Below are positions 7,701-16,679 of a stretch of DNA of 64,000 nt, one piece after another; within the stretch, counting starts at the first letter, position 1; each line of letters opens with the position of its first letter. The notes beneath the pieces were generated by a model, which saw only the letters and a program-made list of their open reading frames with translations, did not search any database and was not told the origin of the DNA. The stretch comes from an uncultured Methanomethylovorans sp. (GTDB lineage: Archaea > Halobacteriota > Methanosarcinia > Methanosarcinales > Methanosarcinaceae). Location: the NCBI RefSeq assembly GCF_963678545.1, contig NZ_OY782870.1, positions 1,984,001 through 2,048,000 on the forward strand. The letters run 5' to 3'. The position numbers and the translations under genes were made by a program.

Positions 7701-9217
7701 AAGCGACCGGAGTTTCAACTACTCATACATTTGCTACGGCAGGAACATATACTGTAACTCTTACAGTAACCGATACTGCAGGGCAAAAATCCACGGATAC
7801 GTTACAGGTGGTTGTTAGTAATAGCACTTCACCCAGTACAGGTTCCGGTACTTACACGCCTACTTATGACAATAGATTACGTGAGTCACTCCCAACTTCT
7901 GTTCTTTCCACAAGTGCATATATTGACGTTGGAAGGAGTGCAGATAGCGTGTGCAGGGATGTAATGCTGTTCGATCTGAGTGGATATAAGACAACAGATA
8001 CGATATCTAAGGCAACACTGTCTCTTTACTGGTATTATCCTACAAGTGCACGTACTTCTGCTACTGCTGTGGAGATCTACAGGCCAGTTGCTTGGAATCC
8101 AAATTCTGTTACCTGGAATTCCTGGACAACAGCAGGAGGAAACTGGTATGATAAGAATGGCGCTGCTCAGGGAAGCACACCATATGCAACTCTTACTTTT
8201 TCAGCCAGCAAACTACCTGATAACCAATACTATGATTTTGATGTTACACAGCTTGTGCAGGAATATGTAAGTGGCAAGTACACTAATACTGGTTTCTTCA
8301 TCAAGGCAAAGACTGAGAGCGGTAATTATATTGCATTCTACAGCTCGGATTGTGGAGATGATGCACATAAACCGAAGTTAACAATTACCACTGCTTCAGT
8401 AGATAATGCACCGGTTGCAAACGCTGGTGCTGATAAAACTGCAACTACAGGTACATCTGTTAGCTTTGATGGGAGTGCTTCCACTGATGATAAAGGCATA
8501 GCAACCTATTCATGGGACTTTAATACTTTAGATGGCATAACCCCTGAAGCGACCGGAGTTTCAACTACTCATACATTTGCTACGGCAGGAACCTATACTG
8601 TAACTCTGACAGTAACCGATACTGCAGGACAAAAATCCACGGATACGTTACAGGTAGTAGTAAGTAAAATAACCAGTACGATATCTTATACGCCTACTTA
8701 TGACAATAGACTGCGTGAATCATCTCCAACTAGTGTTCTTTCAACTAGTACTTTTATTGATGTTGGGGAGCTTTCAGGAAGCCGTTATAGAGATGTGATG
8801 TTGTTTGATCTGAGTAGCTACAAGACAACTGATACAATATCTAAGGCAACATTATCGCTTTATTGGTATTATCCTGCAGGTACTAGCCGTACTTCTGATA
8901 CTATTGTTGATATCTACAGGCCAGTTGCATGGGATACAAAGTCTGTAACTTGGACCTCAGGAAGCTGGTACGACAAGAACGGTGTTGCTCAGGGAAGCAC
9001 ACCATATGCAACTCTTACTTTCCCTGCAAGTACATTGCCTGGTAACAAATACTATGATTTTGATGTTACACAGCTTGTGCAGGAATATGTAAGTGGTAAG
9101 TACACTAATACTGGTTTCTTCCTCAAGGCAAAGACTGAGAGCGGTAATTATATTGCATTCTACAGCTCGGACTGGACAACTGCTGCACAGAGGCCGAAGT
9201 TAACTATAATATGTTAA
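4739..9217 (+). CDS. Giant secreted protein: beta-helix, four PKD domains, three disaggregatase-related repeats
   Basis: Surface or secreted protein of 1492 residues. Two hydrophobic stretches near the N-terminus (about 21-40 and 66-87, the latter ending SSICSA) should act as membrane anchor or signal. A right-handed parallel beta-helix of NosD/pectate-lyase type fills about 90-550. Then come PKD domains at about 566-650 and 654-740, a disaggregatase-related repeat (YDNRLRES start, Leu-Val-Gln-Glu-Tyr-Val near the end) at 749-934, PKD 941-1025, repeat 1036-1217, PKD 1222-1307 and repeat 1314-1492. In Methanosarcina such domains occur in disaggregatase, which breaks up cell aggregates by acting on the matrix. 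GGGAGA eight bases upstream supports the ATG at 4739; an ATG at 4934, at the second hydrophobic segment, is the main alternative. Confidence 0.85.
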   Translation: MFSMYGEEIGQKLSFFRAVKSYQIILLVLHIICCFFLLTGQSVEKKRILSTINTKNKSLAKKVPTMLICFSIYFLLFSIAASSICSAATVYVDTNATGKYTANVTTDGIYICDGTNDEVEINKALAYIDGLGGGTVYLKGPNTYWIDATIQMGSNTILTGDSTACIKLIANAGWAVDVPLIRNKSGDYKNFTITGFEIDGNSEQQSVDRGDGYYNLMYFDDCKGITVTDMRLEWSTGDGLKARNSPYSYTSSANIVFSDNSVYKLGHDALYVLGMNGVTATNNDVYTRTNSAFRLSSSGEAKIYNNIIHSEISGSSTGPGIEIDKNSGYKSENIEIYNNIFHTLNGAAIWIDGEDKDNVKRGKNVHVHHNIMYNVGQYSTNTGYSNAAMIIGQFDNTIIENNVIDNGGHAAVKYYQYPNSYKMSADFTTIVRNNIILNCAKNVKTGIWNYNSDHHEFIVYNNCLYNNANGAYTGANIGHSDDIYLDPLFASSTSRDYHLKSKAGRYSSGKWVADSTTSPLIDAGYSKSSYSTEPSPNGGIINIGRYGNTAQASKSSSTSSPVSNKAPVAKAGSDKTVSTGSTVSFDGSSSSDDKGIAYYSWDFDSSNGISETTGITSTYKYSTAGTYTVTLTVTDIYGQKSTDTLIVVVADPDDPPVANADADKTTTTGSAVSFDGSSSTDDKGITTYSWDFDVSNGITSEASGKTATHTYTTAGTYTVTLTVTDTSGQTDTDTLKVVVSSSTSSGSGSISYTPCYDNRLRESLPTTVLSTSTYIDVGRSTDSICRNVMLFDLSNYKTTDTVSKATLSLYWYYPAGTTRSSATVVEIYRPCSWTPSSVTWNSWATAGGNWYDKSGVAQGSTPYATLTFPASTVSDNQYYEFDVTQLVQEYVSGKYSNTGFFIKAKTESDNYIAFYSSDCGDDAHKPLLKVTTGSGSTSTDNAPVANAGADKTATTGTSVSFDGSASTDDKGIATYSWDFNTLDGITSEATGVSTTHTFATAGTYTVTLTVTDTAGQKSTDTLQVVVSNSTSPSTGSGTYTPTYDNRLRESLPTSVLSTSAYIDVGRSADSVCRDVMLFDLSGYKTTDTISKATLSLYWYYPTSARTSATAVEIYRPVAWNPNSVTWNSWTTAGGNWYDKNGAAQGSTPYATLTFSASKLPDNQYYDFDVTQLVQEYVSGKYTNTGFFIKAKTESGNYIAFYSSDCGDDAHKPKLTITTASVDNAPVANAGADKTATTGTSVSFDGSASTDDKGIATYSWDFNTLDGITPEATGVSTTHTFATAGTYTVTLTVTDTAGQKSTDTLQVVVSKITSTISYTPTYDNRLRESSPTSVLSTSTFIDVGELSGSRYRDVMLFDLSSYKTTDTISKATLSLYWYYPAGTSRTSDTIVDIYRPVAWDTKSVTWTSGSWYDKNGVAQGSTPYATLTFPASTLPGNKYYDFDVTQLVQEYVSGKYTNTGFFLKAKTESGNYIAFYSSDWTTAAQRPKLTIIC
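7557..8665 (+). repeat. Internal near-identical PKD duplication
   Basis: The DNA for the third PKD domain (about 7557-7820) and the fourth (about 8402-8665) is almost identical for some 255 bases, differing at only a handful of third-position or single bases. The repeat period is about 846 bases (one PKD plus one disaggregatase-related repeat). This points to recent duplication or gene conversion. Confidence 0.85.
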
Positions 9218-9242
9218 CTCAAGGAAATAGACAAAATATTGC

Positions 9243-9277
9243 GAGCGAAAATATATTTCGCTCTACTTCTTTTTTAT
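9243..9277 (+). terminator. Hairpin terminator after the surface protein gene
   Basis: Perfect 8-bp stem GAGCGAAA/TTTCGCTC (9243-9250, 9256-9263) with a five-base loop, followed by TACTTC and a T-run. It begins 26 bases after the stop codon. Confidence 0.7.
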
Positions 9278-9330
9278 TCCACATTAAATTCAAATGAATT
9301 TATATTCCTTAATACGCTAATAAGTGCTTC

Positions 9331-10005
9331 ATGAGACTTGATACTTATCTTGTGGATATGGGTTATTTTAGTTCCAGAGCACGTGCAAAGGATGCTATTA
9401 TCCGCGGGAATGTAGAAGTTGAAGGAAATGTTGTTACCAAACCGTCTAAAGATGTCAGTACCGATCGACTTATTGAAGTCATTGAAGGGCTTGATATGCC
9501 AAAAGGATATTTCAAGCTAAAACTTATTCAGGAAACTTCCGGTATCATTTGTGAAGGAAATAGTGTTCTTGACTTGGGTTCAAGTGCAGGAGGATTTCTA
9601 CTTTATGCTTCACAGATAGCAGGAAAAATACAAGGTCTAGAATATAGTAAAGATTTTTATGTGGAGCTTAACAAGATCACTGATAAACATGAAAATGTTA
9701 GTGTAAAGTTTGGAGATGTTTTCACAATTCCTTTGGAGGAATTGTCAGCTGATAATGTGGATGTTATACTAAGTGATATGACTCTTGAACCTGCTGATTC
9801 CCTTTTGGCACTTAAAAGAGTTCTCCCTTTACTAAAGGAAGGTGGGAAGTTGCTACAAGTCATTAAGATACAAAAACGTGAGAATAGGGAACCCATAATT
9901 TCTAAAATCGAAGATATGGGAGTTAAAATAGTTCAAGTTATAGAACCACAGAAGCAGGAGATATATGTGATTGCACGCAAGCCTTTAAAAGAAGTTGATG
10001 CATGA
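9331..10005 (+). CDS. S4-domain / FtsJ-like RNA methyltransferase (TlyA-type)
   Basis: Predicted SAM-dependent ribose or base methyltransferase for RNA, 224 residues. Residues 1-60 form an S4 RNA-binding domain (MRLDTYLVDMGY, SRARAKDAI). A Rossmann methyltransferase fold follows, with motif I VLDLGSSAGGF near 75-86 and DVILSDMTLEP near 148. The layout is that of TlyA/rRNA methylases, but the C-terminal part is short. TTTATATT at 9299 lies about 30 bases before the ATG, so the transcript is probably leaderless. The stop is nine bases from the DUF2119 start, which suggests an operon. Confidence 0.8.
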   Translation: MRLDTYLVDMGYFSSRARAKDAIIRGNVEVEGNVVTKPSKDVSTDRLIEVIEGLDMPKGYFKLKLIQETSGIICEGNSVLDLGSSAGGFLLYASQIAGKIQGLEYSKDFYVELNKITDKHENVSVKFGDVFTIPLEELSADNVDVILSDMTLEPADSLLALKRVLPLLKEGGKLLQVIKIQKRENREPIISKIEDMGVKIVQVIEPQKQEIYVIARKPLKEVDA

Positions 10006-10014
10006 GGTGTCTGG

Positions 10015-10596
10015 ATGACTTATAGATTGTTTGGCGAGGGCGATCCAATAAGACTTTTTGTAGGTGGTTTGCATGGAAATGAATGGATATATACATCAGA
10101 TATACTGGAAAAACTTGAACCGCCTTCAACAGGTTCTCTGGCTGTGATACCTGTTGTATGCAAAGAAAAATACGTGTCTACCCTGGAAAAGCATTACTAT
10201 AAAACTCTCGGCCAGCCCATTATACAAGCTGTGGAAGAACTAAAACCTAGTATTTACATTGAGTTTCATTCATATTCAAAGCAAAACCAGAAGCTTCTGA
10301 CAGGTGCAGAACGTATTCATAAGACAGGAGTTCCTGCATATAGCCAGCTTGATAATGATGTGCTTCTGGGTTCGGTATCTCCCGTCATAAGAAGAGAATA
10401 CTTTCCTATGGAAGCACTATGCCTGTCTTTTGAGATCCAGAAAGATAATCCCTTATCAAAGGATTATGGGACCAGACTCGCGAGAATAATGAAAGAATGC
10501 TTATCAAAAGATCATTTTATCGAGCAATTGAAAAAAACATACCCTGTTCAGACCTCTAAAGTAATAGAGGATTACAGAAAATTTTATGGTTTGTAA
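10015..10596 (+). CDS. DUF2119 family protein (M14/desuccinylase-like fold)
   Basis: Archaeal protein of 193 residues. GGLHGNE at residues 17-23 and EFHSY near 83-87 are spaced like the zinc ligands (His-x-x-Glu and His) of carboxypeptidase M14 or succinylglutamate desuccinylase proteins, which places it in DUF2119. A metal-dependent amidohydrolase activity is a reasonable guess, but no substrate is known. It follows the S4 methyltransferase gene by nine bases. Confidence is good for the family, low for function. Confidence 0.7.
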   Translation: MTYRLFGEGDPIRLFVGGLHGNEWIYTSDILEKLEPPSTGSLAVIPVVCKEKYVSTLEKHYYKTLGQPIIQAVEELKPSIYIEFHSYSKQNQKLLTGAERIHKTGVPAYSQLDNDVLLGSVSPVIRREYFPMEALCLSFEIQKDNPLSKDYGTRLARIMKECLSKDHFIEQLKKTYPVQTSKVIEDYRKFYGL

Positions 10597-10618
10597 GTAA
10601 GGCTTACAAACCATGGAT
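10586..10618. terminator. Bidirectional terminator between DUF2119 and thermosome genes
   Basis: Perfect 12-bp inverted repeat ATGGTTTGTAAG/CTTACAAACCAT (10586-10597, 10603-10614) spanning the end of the DUF2119 gene, followed by GGATTTTTA. It lies between convergent genes. Confidence 0.7.
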
Positions 10619-10646
10619 TTTTACCATCTTTTGGCTAGTTCTCCAG

Positions 10647-12296
10647 TTAGCCCATGTTGTAATTGTTGATGTTGTGTGCAGGGTTAACATCCTGCATATC
10701 CTTTTCCTGAGCCTTGAGCATGTCATCAACACGCAATATCATGGCAGATACTTCTGATGCAGACTTGATAGCCTGTGTCTTAACACGAAGTGGATCAATA
10801 ATACTGTCCTTCATCATGTCCTCAATCTTACCTGAGTACACGTTTATACCACTGTTCTTATTCTTTCCAGATTCAGCACGCAGCTGCAACAGCATATTAA
10901 TCTTGTCAAGTCCTGCATTCTCTGCAATTGCCTTTGGTATTTCTTCCATAGCATCTGCAAAAGCATGGATAGCAAGCTGCTCACGTCCCTCGATGGTGGA
11001 TGCATAAGAGCGCAATCCCTGTGCAACAACCATTTCAGAAGCTCCTCCGCCAGGCACTATTGCCTTATCTTCGAGCACGGACTTTACAACATTGAGAGCA
11101 TCATCAAAAACACGCTCGATGTTATCAGTAACATGTTCACTGCCTGCCTTTATGAGGATAGTCACAGTATTGGATTTCTTGAAACCTGTGATGAGTGTTT
11201 TCTCTTCATATTCAGATTCCTGCTCCACCACTTCGGCAAATCCAAGGTCATCAGCACTGATCTCGTTCATGTTTCTTACAAGCTTAGCACCGGTAGAAAG
11301 GGAAAGTACGGTCATATCCTCATCTTTCAGCCTTCTGCAGGTGTAGATTTTGTGCTTCATAAAATAGTGAACAGCACTATCATCTATGTTCTTGGAAGAG
11401 AAGACTACGTTGGCACCTGTGGCTATGACCTTATCCAACATTTTATTGAAATTGACCGTTTCCTGGTCCTTAAAGGCAAACATTTCCTCGACACTTCCAA
11501 GCTGAATCTTTGACTTGGTATTAGTCTTGGCAACCTCTATTGGCATATCCAGCAGCGCAATCTTTGCGTTTTCAACTTTAGCAGGGGTGTCAGGGTGAAG
11601 ACGATATTTATTGATGTAAATTCCCTTTACTATCTGTGTATCTGTGATCTTGCCGCCAGCCTCTTTCCGGATAACAATCTTGTCATCTATATTGTACTTG
11701 CCATTTTCCTCTATTGCCAGCACTGCATCAACACATACCTTTGATAGATAGCCTGAAGAAGCTTCAGGGGCTTTACCTGTGATAGAGGTCTCTGCTATCT
11801 TCTCAAGTATTTTTCGATCATCCTTCTTAACCTTTGTTGCAAAGTTTTCCAGGATCTCAATAGCTTTCTGGGCAGCAAGGTTGTAACCCTTAAAAATAAC
11901 TATGGGGTGGAGACCTTTTTCAATAAGTTCTCCGGCTTTGTCCATGAGACTGCCTGCTATCACAACAGCGCTGGTGGTGCCGTCCCCTGCAATGTCTTCT
12001 TGTGTCTTAGCGACCTCAACAATCATTTTTGCAGTGGGGTGCTCTATCTCCATTTCCTTGAGTATAGTGGCACCGTCGTTGGTAAGAACAATATCTCCAA
12101 GAACATTGACCAGCATTTTGTCCATACCCTTCGGTCCTAAGGTAGAACGTACCAGCTTTGCAACTGCTTTAGCAGCATTGATATTCATAGAAAGGGCATC
12201 TTTACCCTGTGCATGCTCTGTTCTTGGGTCAATAATATAAACCGGCTGACCTCCATATTGTCCTGCCATTTGTATTGACATGCCTTGTTGTGCCAT
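10647..12296 (-). CDS. Thermosome subunit (group II chaperonin)
   Basis: ATP-driven protein-folding chaperonin of 549 residues, forming closed eight-membered double rings in the cytoplasm. Recognised by the equatorial motifs LGPKGMDKML, NDGATIL and AGDGTTSAVV in the first 100 residues and VPGGGASE near 410. The tail is NPAHNINNYNMG rather than the Gly/Met-rich tail of many subunits. AGGAGG lies nine bases before the ATG. It is divergent from dphB, so the 161-bp spacer holds both promoters. Which thermosome paralogue (alpha, beta or gamma) it is cannot be told. Confidence 0.97.
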   Translation of the reverse strand: MAQQGMSIQMAGQYGGQPVYIIDPRTEHAQGKDALSMNINAAKAVAKLVRSTLGPKGMDKMLVNVLGDIVLTNDGATILKEMEIEHPTAKMIVEVAKTQEDIAGDGTTSAVVIAGSLMDKAGELIEKGLHPIVIFKGYNLAAQKAIEILENFATKVKKDDRKILEKIAETSITGKAPEASSGYLSKVCVDAVLAIEENGKYNIDDKIVIRKEAGGKITDTQIVKGIYINKYRLHPDTPAKVENAKIALLDMPIEVAKTNTKSKIQLGSVEEMFAFKDQETVNFNKMLDKVIATGANVVFSSKNIDDSAVHYFMKHKIYTCRRLKDEDMTVLSLSTGAKLVRNMNEISADDLGFAEVVEQESEYEEKTLITGFKKSNTVTILIKAGSEHVTDNIERVFDDALNVVKSVLEDKAIVPGGGASEMVVAQGLRSYASTIEGREQLAIHAFADAMEEIPKAIAENAGLDKINMLLQLRAESGKNKNSGINVYSGKIEDMMKDSIIDPLRVKTQAIKSASEVSAMILRVDDMLKAQEKDMQDVNPAHNINNYNMG

Positions 12297-12457
12297 TATT
12301 TTGAACCTCCTGAATCCAGATGATGAACTTGTTTTAATGTATCTTTTTTACGTATGAATTGAACTAACTGTATATGGTTCTATAAAAACGTTTCGATATG
12401 CATATGTGTGCTTTTGTATGGTCAAAGCATTTAAATCATAAAATCCATTTCTCGGTT

Positions 12458-13261
12458 ATGTTGACCTTCATAGGATTGGGACTCTTTGATGAAAAAGACA
12501 TCTCTCTAAAAGGACTTGAAGCTATTGCCCAGGCAAACAGGGTATATGTAGAGTTCTATACATCCAGGCTTATGGGAACTACCGTGGCGAGAATGGAAGA
12601 ATTGTATAATAAAACGATAACAGTACTCACACGGGAAGAGGTGGAACAATACCCGGATTGGCTAAGTTTCGCCAAGAATGAAAATGTGGTTTTTCTAACA
12701 GGGGGAGATACAATGGTTTCCACCACCCATGTTGACCTGCGCTTGCGTGCAATGGAAATGGCCATCAGTACAAAACTTGTTCATGGCTCGTCAATATCGT
12801 CAGCAGTATGTGGACTTACCGGTCTGCAGAACTATAGGTTTGGAAAAGCCGTTACTGTACCTCATCCATATACAAGTAGCAGAGGGAAAACTGTCATATC
12901 GGAAACCCCTTATGATACTATTCTTCAAAACCTTGAACATGGGCTTCATACTCTTGTTTTCCTTGATATTGATAAAGAAAAAGGTTACATGACAGTGAAC
13001 CAGGCATTGGACCTTCTTCTGCAGGTGGAAGAAAAGAAAAGCATAAAAATACTGCAGGACAGGATAGCAGTTGGCATAGCCAGAGCCGGATCCGACTCCC
13101 CATCGGTTGTAGCAGATTACATTAAAAGCCTGATTGATTTTGATTTCGGTGCACCCCTTCATATATTAGTGATTCCGGCAGATACGCATTTTGTTGAAGC
13201 AGAGGCGTTAGTACAGTTGGCACATGCACCAAAATCAATACTTGAAATGCATAACCAGTAG
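12458..13261 (+). CDS. dphB: Diphthine synthase
   Basis: SAM-dependent methyltransferase that adds methyl groups to the modified histidine of elongation factor 2 in diphthamide synthesis. Residues 1-12 (MLTFIGLGLFDE) are the family start, which sets the ATG at 12458; the open frame runs 20 codons further up without matching the family. The tetrapyrrole-methylase fold shows in FLTGGDTMVSTTH and GSSISSAVCGLTGLQ. Length 267 is normal. It is followed by the HerA gene after about 100 bases. Confidence 0.95.
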   Translation: MLTFIGLGLFDEKDISLKGLEAIAQANRVYVEFYTSRLMGTTVARMEELYNKTITVLTREEVEQYPDWLSFAKNENVVFLTGGDTMVSTTHVDLRLRAMEMAISTKLVHGSSISSAVCGLTGLQNYRFGKAVTVPHPYTSSRGKTVISETPYDTILQNLEHGLHTLVFLDIDKEKGYMTVNQALDLLLQVEEKKSIKILQDRIAVGIARAGSDSPSVVADYIKSLIDFDFGAPLHILVIPADTHFVEAEALVQLAHAPKSILEMHNQ

Positions 13262-13366
13262 TGGCGTATACTAATATAAAGGTACAAATCTATATATCAA
13301 AACAGCATAGAATATATCTAGTATATACAAAATATATTGCTATTTAAATTAATATATGAGGGAAAA

Positions 13367-15037
13367 ATGGTTCGAGATGCAGTTGGCGTGATATTCGGAG
13401 AAGCAGGGACATCCAACTTCAGGATACTATTATCAGATAGCACCAGTGTGCATCAGGGAGGATACGTAAAAGCCTGGCATGAGGTCGATGGCTGGGTGCT
13501 TGCACAGGTACTATCCATTACCCGTTCCGGAGATAGTTACTCTATAGAGGAGGCAAAGAACGGTACCCGTAAGGACAAAAGCGGGGATAGGATAATCGCT
13601 GATGTAACGGTCATAGGCAAACGTGATGATTCAGGTCTGTTACGGTCACCTACAACTCCTTTTAGTCCGGGAGACCCTATCTACAAAGCGAACAATGAAC
13701 TTATATGCAGTTCCCTTGGGCTCTCTGGAAAAGAAATGTTCATTGGCATGCTGGAAGGCACTGATATACCCGTACATCTCAATGTGAATAGTCTTGTACA
13801 GAAACACTGCAGTATCCTTGCAAAGACAGGAAGCGGCAAATCCTATACTGCGGGTGTGCTCCTTGAAGAGATGCTAGACAGAAAGGTACCTCTGCTTATT
13901 ATTGACCCACATAGTGAATATGCATCTTTGAAAGAAGAAGGAACAATCAGTACAGAAGTTGCAGGCAGGTTCAAGGTCGCGCCAAAATCATACGCACAGT
14001 ATGTTACTGTATACACTCCTGCCAACAAGAGCCTGAATCCTAAAGCCGATGAAGTGTTTCGGCTTAACGGCATGAACCTGACAGCAAAAGAATTAAGTGA
14101 AGCTTTTCCCAACAATTTCACCAGCACTCATATAGGGATCCTTTATGAAGCTATTGATAAGATCAAAGCTGAAATGGAAACCTATACCCTCGATGAAATA
14201 ATTTTTGAGGTAAAGAACAATGATAGTAAGGCAAAGTGGAATGTGATCAGCCATCTTGAAGAAATAAGAGAAACAGGCATACTTTCAACCAATCCTACAT
14301 CAATTGAGGATCTGGTTCAACCGGGAAGAGCTGCCATCATAGATTTCAAAGGTGTGAATCCTGATATTCAGTCGATGATCGTTGCGCGCTTGTGCAGTAC
14401 GTTATTCGAAGCTCGAAAGATGAATACCATCCCCCCTGGTATGCTGGTGGTGGAAGAAGCTCATAACTATGCTCCTGAAAAAGGTTTCAGCAAAACCTTA
14501 AGCTCAGATATACTACGGACAATTGCCTCAGAAGGGCGTAAGTTCGGTCTTGGAATGATGGTAATTTCCCAGAGGCCTGCACGTGTAGACAAGAACGTTC
14601 TTTCTCAGTGCGGCACACAGATCATCATGAAGGTCACTAACCCCAATGACCTGAAAGCTATTAGCAAAGGTCTTGAAGGTGTAAGTTCCTATGTGGAGGA
14701 CGAACTCATGCGCCTGCCGCCGGGAGTCGCGATGCTGGTGAGCACTGATATTGAACGACCTATTCTGATAGACATAAGGGTGCGTAAAAGTAAACACGGT
14801 GGAGAGTCTGTTAATGTAATGCGAAGTGTTAACTTTAACTCTTCTCCGGCAGCACCGGCTAGGAAGCCACCGATAGAATCTGGACACATTTCACCTGTAA
14901 TAGAACATCACGTCAAAGAAGAGTATATACCTGTTCAGACTACTACAGCTCCTCCTCCCAAGAGAAAACCGTCAAAGGAAGTAAAAACAGAAGAAGGAGG
15001 CGGTCTTTTCAAGAAAATATTTGGTGCGAGTAAATGA
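13367..15037 (+). CDS. herA: HerA-like bipolar DNA helicase/translocase
   Basis: FtsK/HerA-type hexameric ATPase of 556 residues. An N-terminal HAS-barrel domain (MVRDAVGVIFGEAGT) leads into the ATPase with Walker A AKTGSGKS near 153-160 and Walker B MLVVEEAHNYAP near 360. In archaea HerA works with NurA, Mre11 and Rad50 in DNA end resection, but none of those genes is here. The C-terminal 60 residues are Pro/Lys-rich and end GLFKKIFGASK. The start is the ATG after GAGGGAAAA; ten codons of open frame upstream are ignored. It heads a run with DUF357, UPF0212 and PfkB genes. Confidence 0.88.
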   Translation: MVRDAVGVIFGEAGTSNFRILLSDSTSVHQGGYVKAWHEVDGWVLAQVLSITRSGDSYSIEEAKNGTRKDKSGDRIIADVTVIGKRDDSGLLRSPTTPFSPGDPIYKANNELICSSLGLSGKEMFIGMLEGTDIPVHLNVNSLVQKHCSILAKTGSGKSYTAGVLLEEMLDRKVPLLIIDPHSEYASLKEEGTISTEVAGRFKVAPKSYAQYVTVYTPANKSLNPKADEVFRLNGMNLTAKELSEAFPNNFTSTHIGILYEAIDKIKAEMETYTLDEIIFEVKNNDSKAKWNVISHLEEIRETGILSTNPTSIEDLVQPGRAAIIDFKGVNPDIQSMIVARLCSTLFEARKMNTIPPGMLVVEEAHNYAPEKGFSKTLSSDILRTIASEGRKFGLGMMVISQRPARVDKNVLSQCGTQIIMKVTNPNDLKAISKGLEGVSSYVEDELMRLPPGVAMLVSTDIERPILIDIRVRKSKHGGESVNVMRSVNFNSSPAAPARKPPIESGHISPVIEHHVKEEYIPVQTTTAPPPKRKPSKEVKTEEGGGLFKKIFGASK

Positions 15038-15049
15038 GGAGGGAATAGC

Positions 15050-15331
15050 TTGCCAGCTGATCTGAATGAAAAGGTTAAAAGATATGAGAACCTACTAAGG
15101 CAAGCGCTGGAAAAAGCAGAGTTTGCACCTATTAAGGATTCACATATGTACGCTGTCGCAAATGACTTTCATACGATGGCAAAATCATATTACGAAGATG
15201 GTATCCACTTTATACGACAGGAAGATCCTGTGAACGCACTGATATGTTTCAGTTATGGACACGCTTGGCTGGATGCAGGGGCGCGTCTAGGAGTGTTTAG
15301 AGTGGACGATGATAAATTGTTTACTATATGA
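15050..15331 (+). CDS. DUF357 family protein
   Basis: Small archaeal protein of 93 residues, almost wholly helical, with the DUF357 pattern: an N-terminal Lys/Glu-rich helix, a YYEDGIHF segment and an ALICFSYGHAWLDAGARLG segment. Function unknown. The start is a TTG with AGGAGGG six bases upstream. It lies 12 bases after herA, so it is very likely cotranscribed with it. Confidence 0.8.
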   Translation: MPADLNEKVKRYENLLRQALEKAEFAPIKDSHMYAVANDFHTMAKSYYEDGIHFIRQEDPVNALICFSYGHAWLDAGARLGVFRVDDDKLFTI

Positions 15332-15373
15332 ATCCTGCAAGGTGACAAAACTCAATTTCCCGGAGACGAGTAA

Positions 15374-15715
15374 ATGTCAAATTATAATGTTATACTTGAA
15401 GCTGCCTGGTTGGTCAGAGATGTGAACAGTCCGGATGATGCCATAGGTGTGGCAATTTCTGAGGCTGGCAAAAGACTGAACCCTAAACTCGATTTTGTGG
15501 AAGTGGATGTTGGCACCACATATTGCCCGGCTTGTGAAGAAGCATTTAGTAGTGTTTTCCTGACCGCTAATACTGCTATTGTAGGTCTGGTCCTTGAGAT
15601 GAAGGTATTCGATGCCGAAACTGAGGAACATGCATCACGAATAGCTAAATCTGTTATTGGAAGGGCATTGAGAGATGTTCCTCTAAAAATCGTTGATGTT
15701 GAAGAGTTCCAGTAA
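15374..15715 (+). CDS. UPF0212 (DUF555) family protein
   Basis: Conserved archaeal protein of 113 residues with a single Cys pair, [11 protein letters not shown] near residues 49-59, probably binding a metal. The family is found across methanogens with no known function. The gene stops 16 bases before the PfkB kinase start, inside the same rightward run. Confidence 0.85.
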   Translation: MSNYNVILEAAWLVRDVNSPDDAIGVAISEAGKRLNPKLDFVEVDVGTTYCPACEEAFSSVFLTANTAIVGLVLEMKVFDAETEEHASRIAKSVIGRALRDVPLKIVDVEEFQ

Positions 15716-15731
15716 GGTAGAGAGGTATACT

Positions 15732-16625
15732 ATGGACAGGACAATATCTGTTGTAGGGCATGCAGCCATAGATCTGCTTTTTGACGTAGAGCACATTTCC
15801 TGCCATAATGAATCTTACCCTATTATTGACTACCATGAATATTTCGGAGGCGGGGCTGCCAATATTGCAGTGGGTATTGCCAATCTTGGCGGTAAAGGCC
15901 AGCTAATATCTGCTGTTGGCGAGGACTTTGGAAGTTCTGGATACGAGGAATATCTTATGTCTTTGGGCGTAGACTTATCTTTACTATATAGATGTAAAGA
16001 TCAGAAAGTTACAAAGGCATTTGTTTTTACCGACAGTGATCACAATCAAAGCACATATTTCCACTGGGGTGCATCTGCGCTTCTGAAAAAGCTGGAACCT
16101 CCGGAAGTTGAATTTGTACATCTTGCAACTTCTGAATGCTCTTTTAATGCAAGGATAGCAAAAAAAGCGGGTTTTGTCTCATTTGATCCTGGACAGGATC
16201 TTATAACCTATAATCGTAAAGACCTGGATACCATATTGGAACACACGGATATACTTTTCACAAATCGTCATGAGATAAAGAGAGTTTGTGATATGACCGG
16301 CCGTTCTTTTGAGGAACTCAAAACAAGCATAGGGACTATTGTGGTTACCTATGACTCACGGGGAAGCAGAATACATACGGAAGATGCAGAATATTGCATA
16401 CCTGTAGTGCCTGTAAAAGCCGTTGATCCCACCGGTGCAGGTGACGCATACAGAGCAGGGTTCCTATTAGCTTTCACACGAGGATATGGTATGGAAACCT
16501 GTGGCAGAATAGGTGCGACAGTTGCATCCTTTGCAGTAGAGGTCATAGGTTGCCAGGTAAAATTGCCTACATGGAAAATGATGGAGGAAAGGTTTGAAGC
16601 GCATTTTGGAACACTGCGCAAATAG
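15732..16625 (+). CDS. PfkB-family carbohydrate or nucleoside kinase
   Basis: Ribokinase-like kinase of 297 residues. The N-terminal signature (GGGAANIAVGIANLGG, near 42-57) and the C-terminal PfkB motif DPTGAGDAYRAGF near 233-245, with the catalytic aspartate, are intact. Archaeal members act on ribose, ADP-dependent sugars, nucleosides or ribose-1-phosphate; the substrate is not readable here. The ATG at 15732 follows GAGAGGT; an in-frame start 13 codons earlier would overlap the preceding gene. Confidence 0.88.
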   Translation: MDRTISVVGHAAIDLLFDVEHISCHNESYPIIDYHEYFGGGAANIAVGIANLGGKGQLISAVGEDFGSSGYEEYLMSLGVDLSLLYRCKDQKVTKAFVFTDSDHNQSTYFHWGASALLKKLEPPEVEFVHLATSECSFNARIAKKAGFVSFDPGQDLITYNRKDLDTILEHTDILFTNRHEIKRVCDMTGRSFEELKTSIGTIVVTYDSRGSRIHTEDAEYCIPVVPVKAVDPTGAGDAYRAGFLLAFTRGYGMETCGRIGATVASFAVEVIGCQVKLPTWKMMEERFEAHFGTLRK

Positions 16626-16637
16626 TTTTATTATAGG

Positions 16638-16669
16638 CTGCTGAACACTCAGTTTTCAGCAGTTTTTTT
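16638..16669 (+). terminator. Hairpin terminator after the PfkB gene
   Basis: Perfect 8-bp stem CTGCTGAA/TTCAGCAG (16638-16645, 16655-16662) followed by seven T residues, 13 bases after the stop codon. Confidence 0.8.
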
Positions 16670-16679
16670 GTCAATTAAA

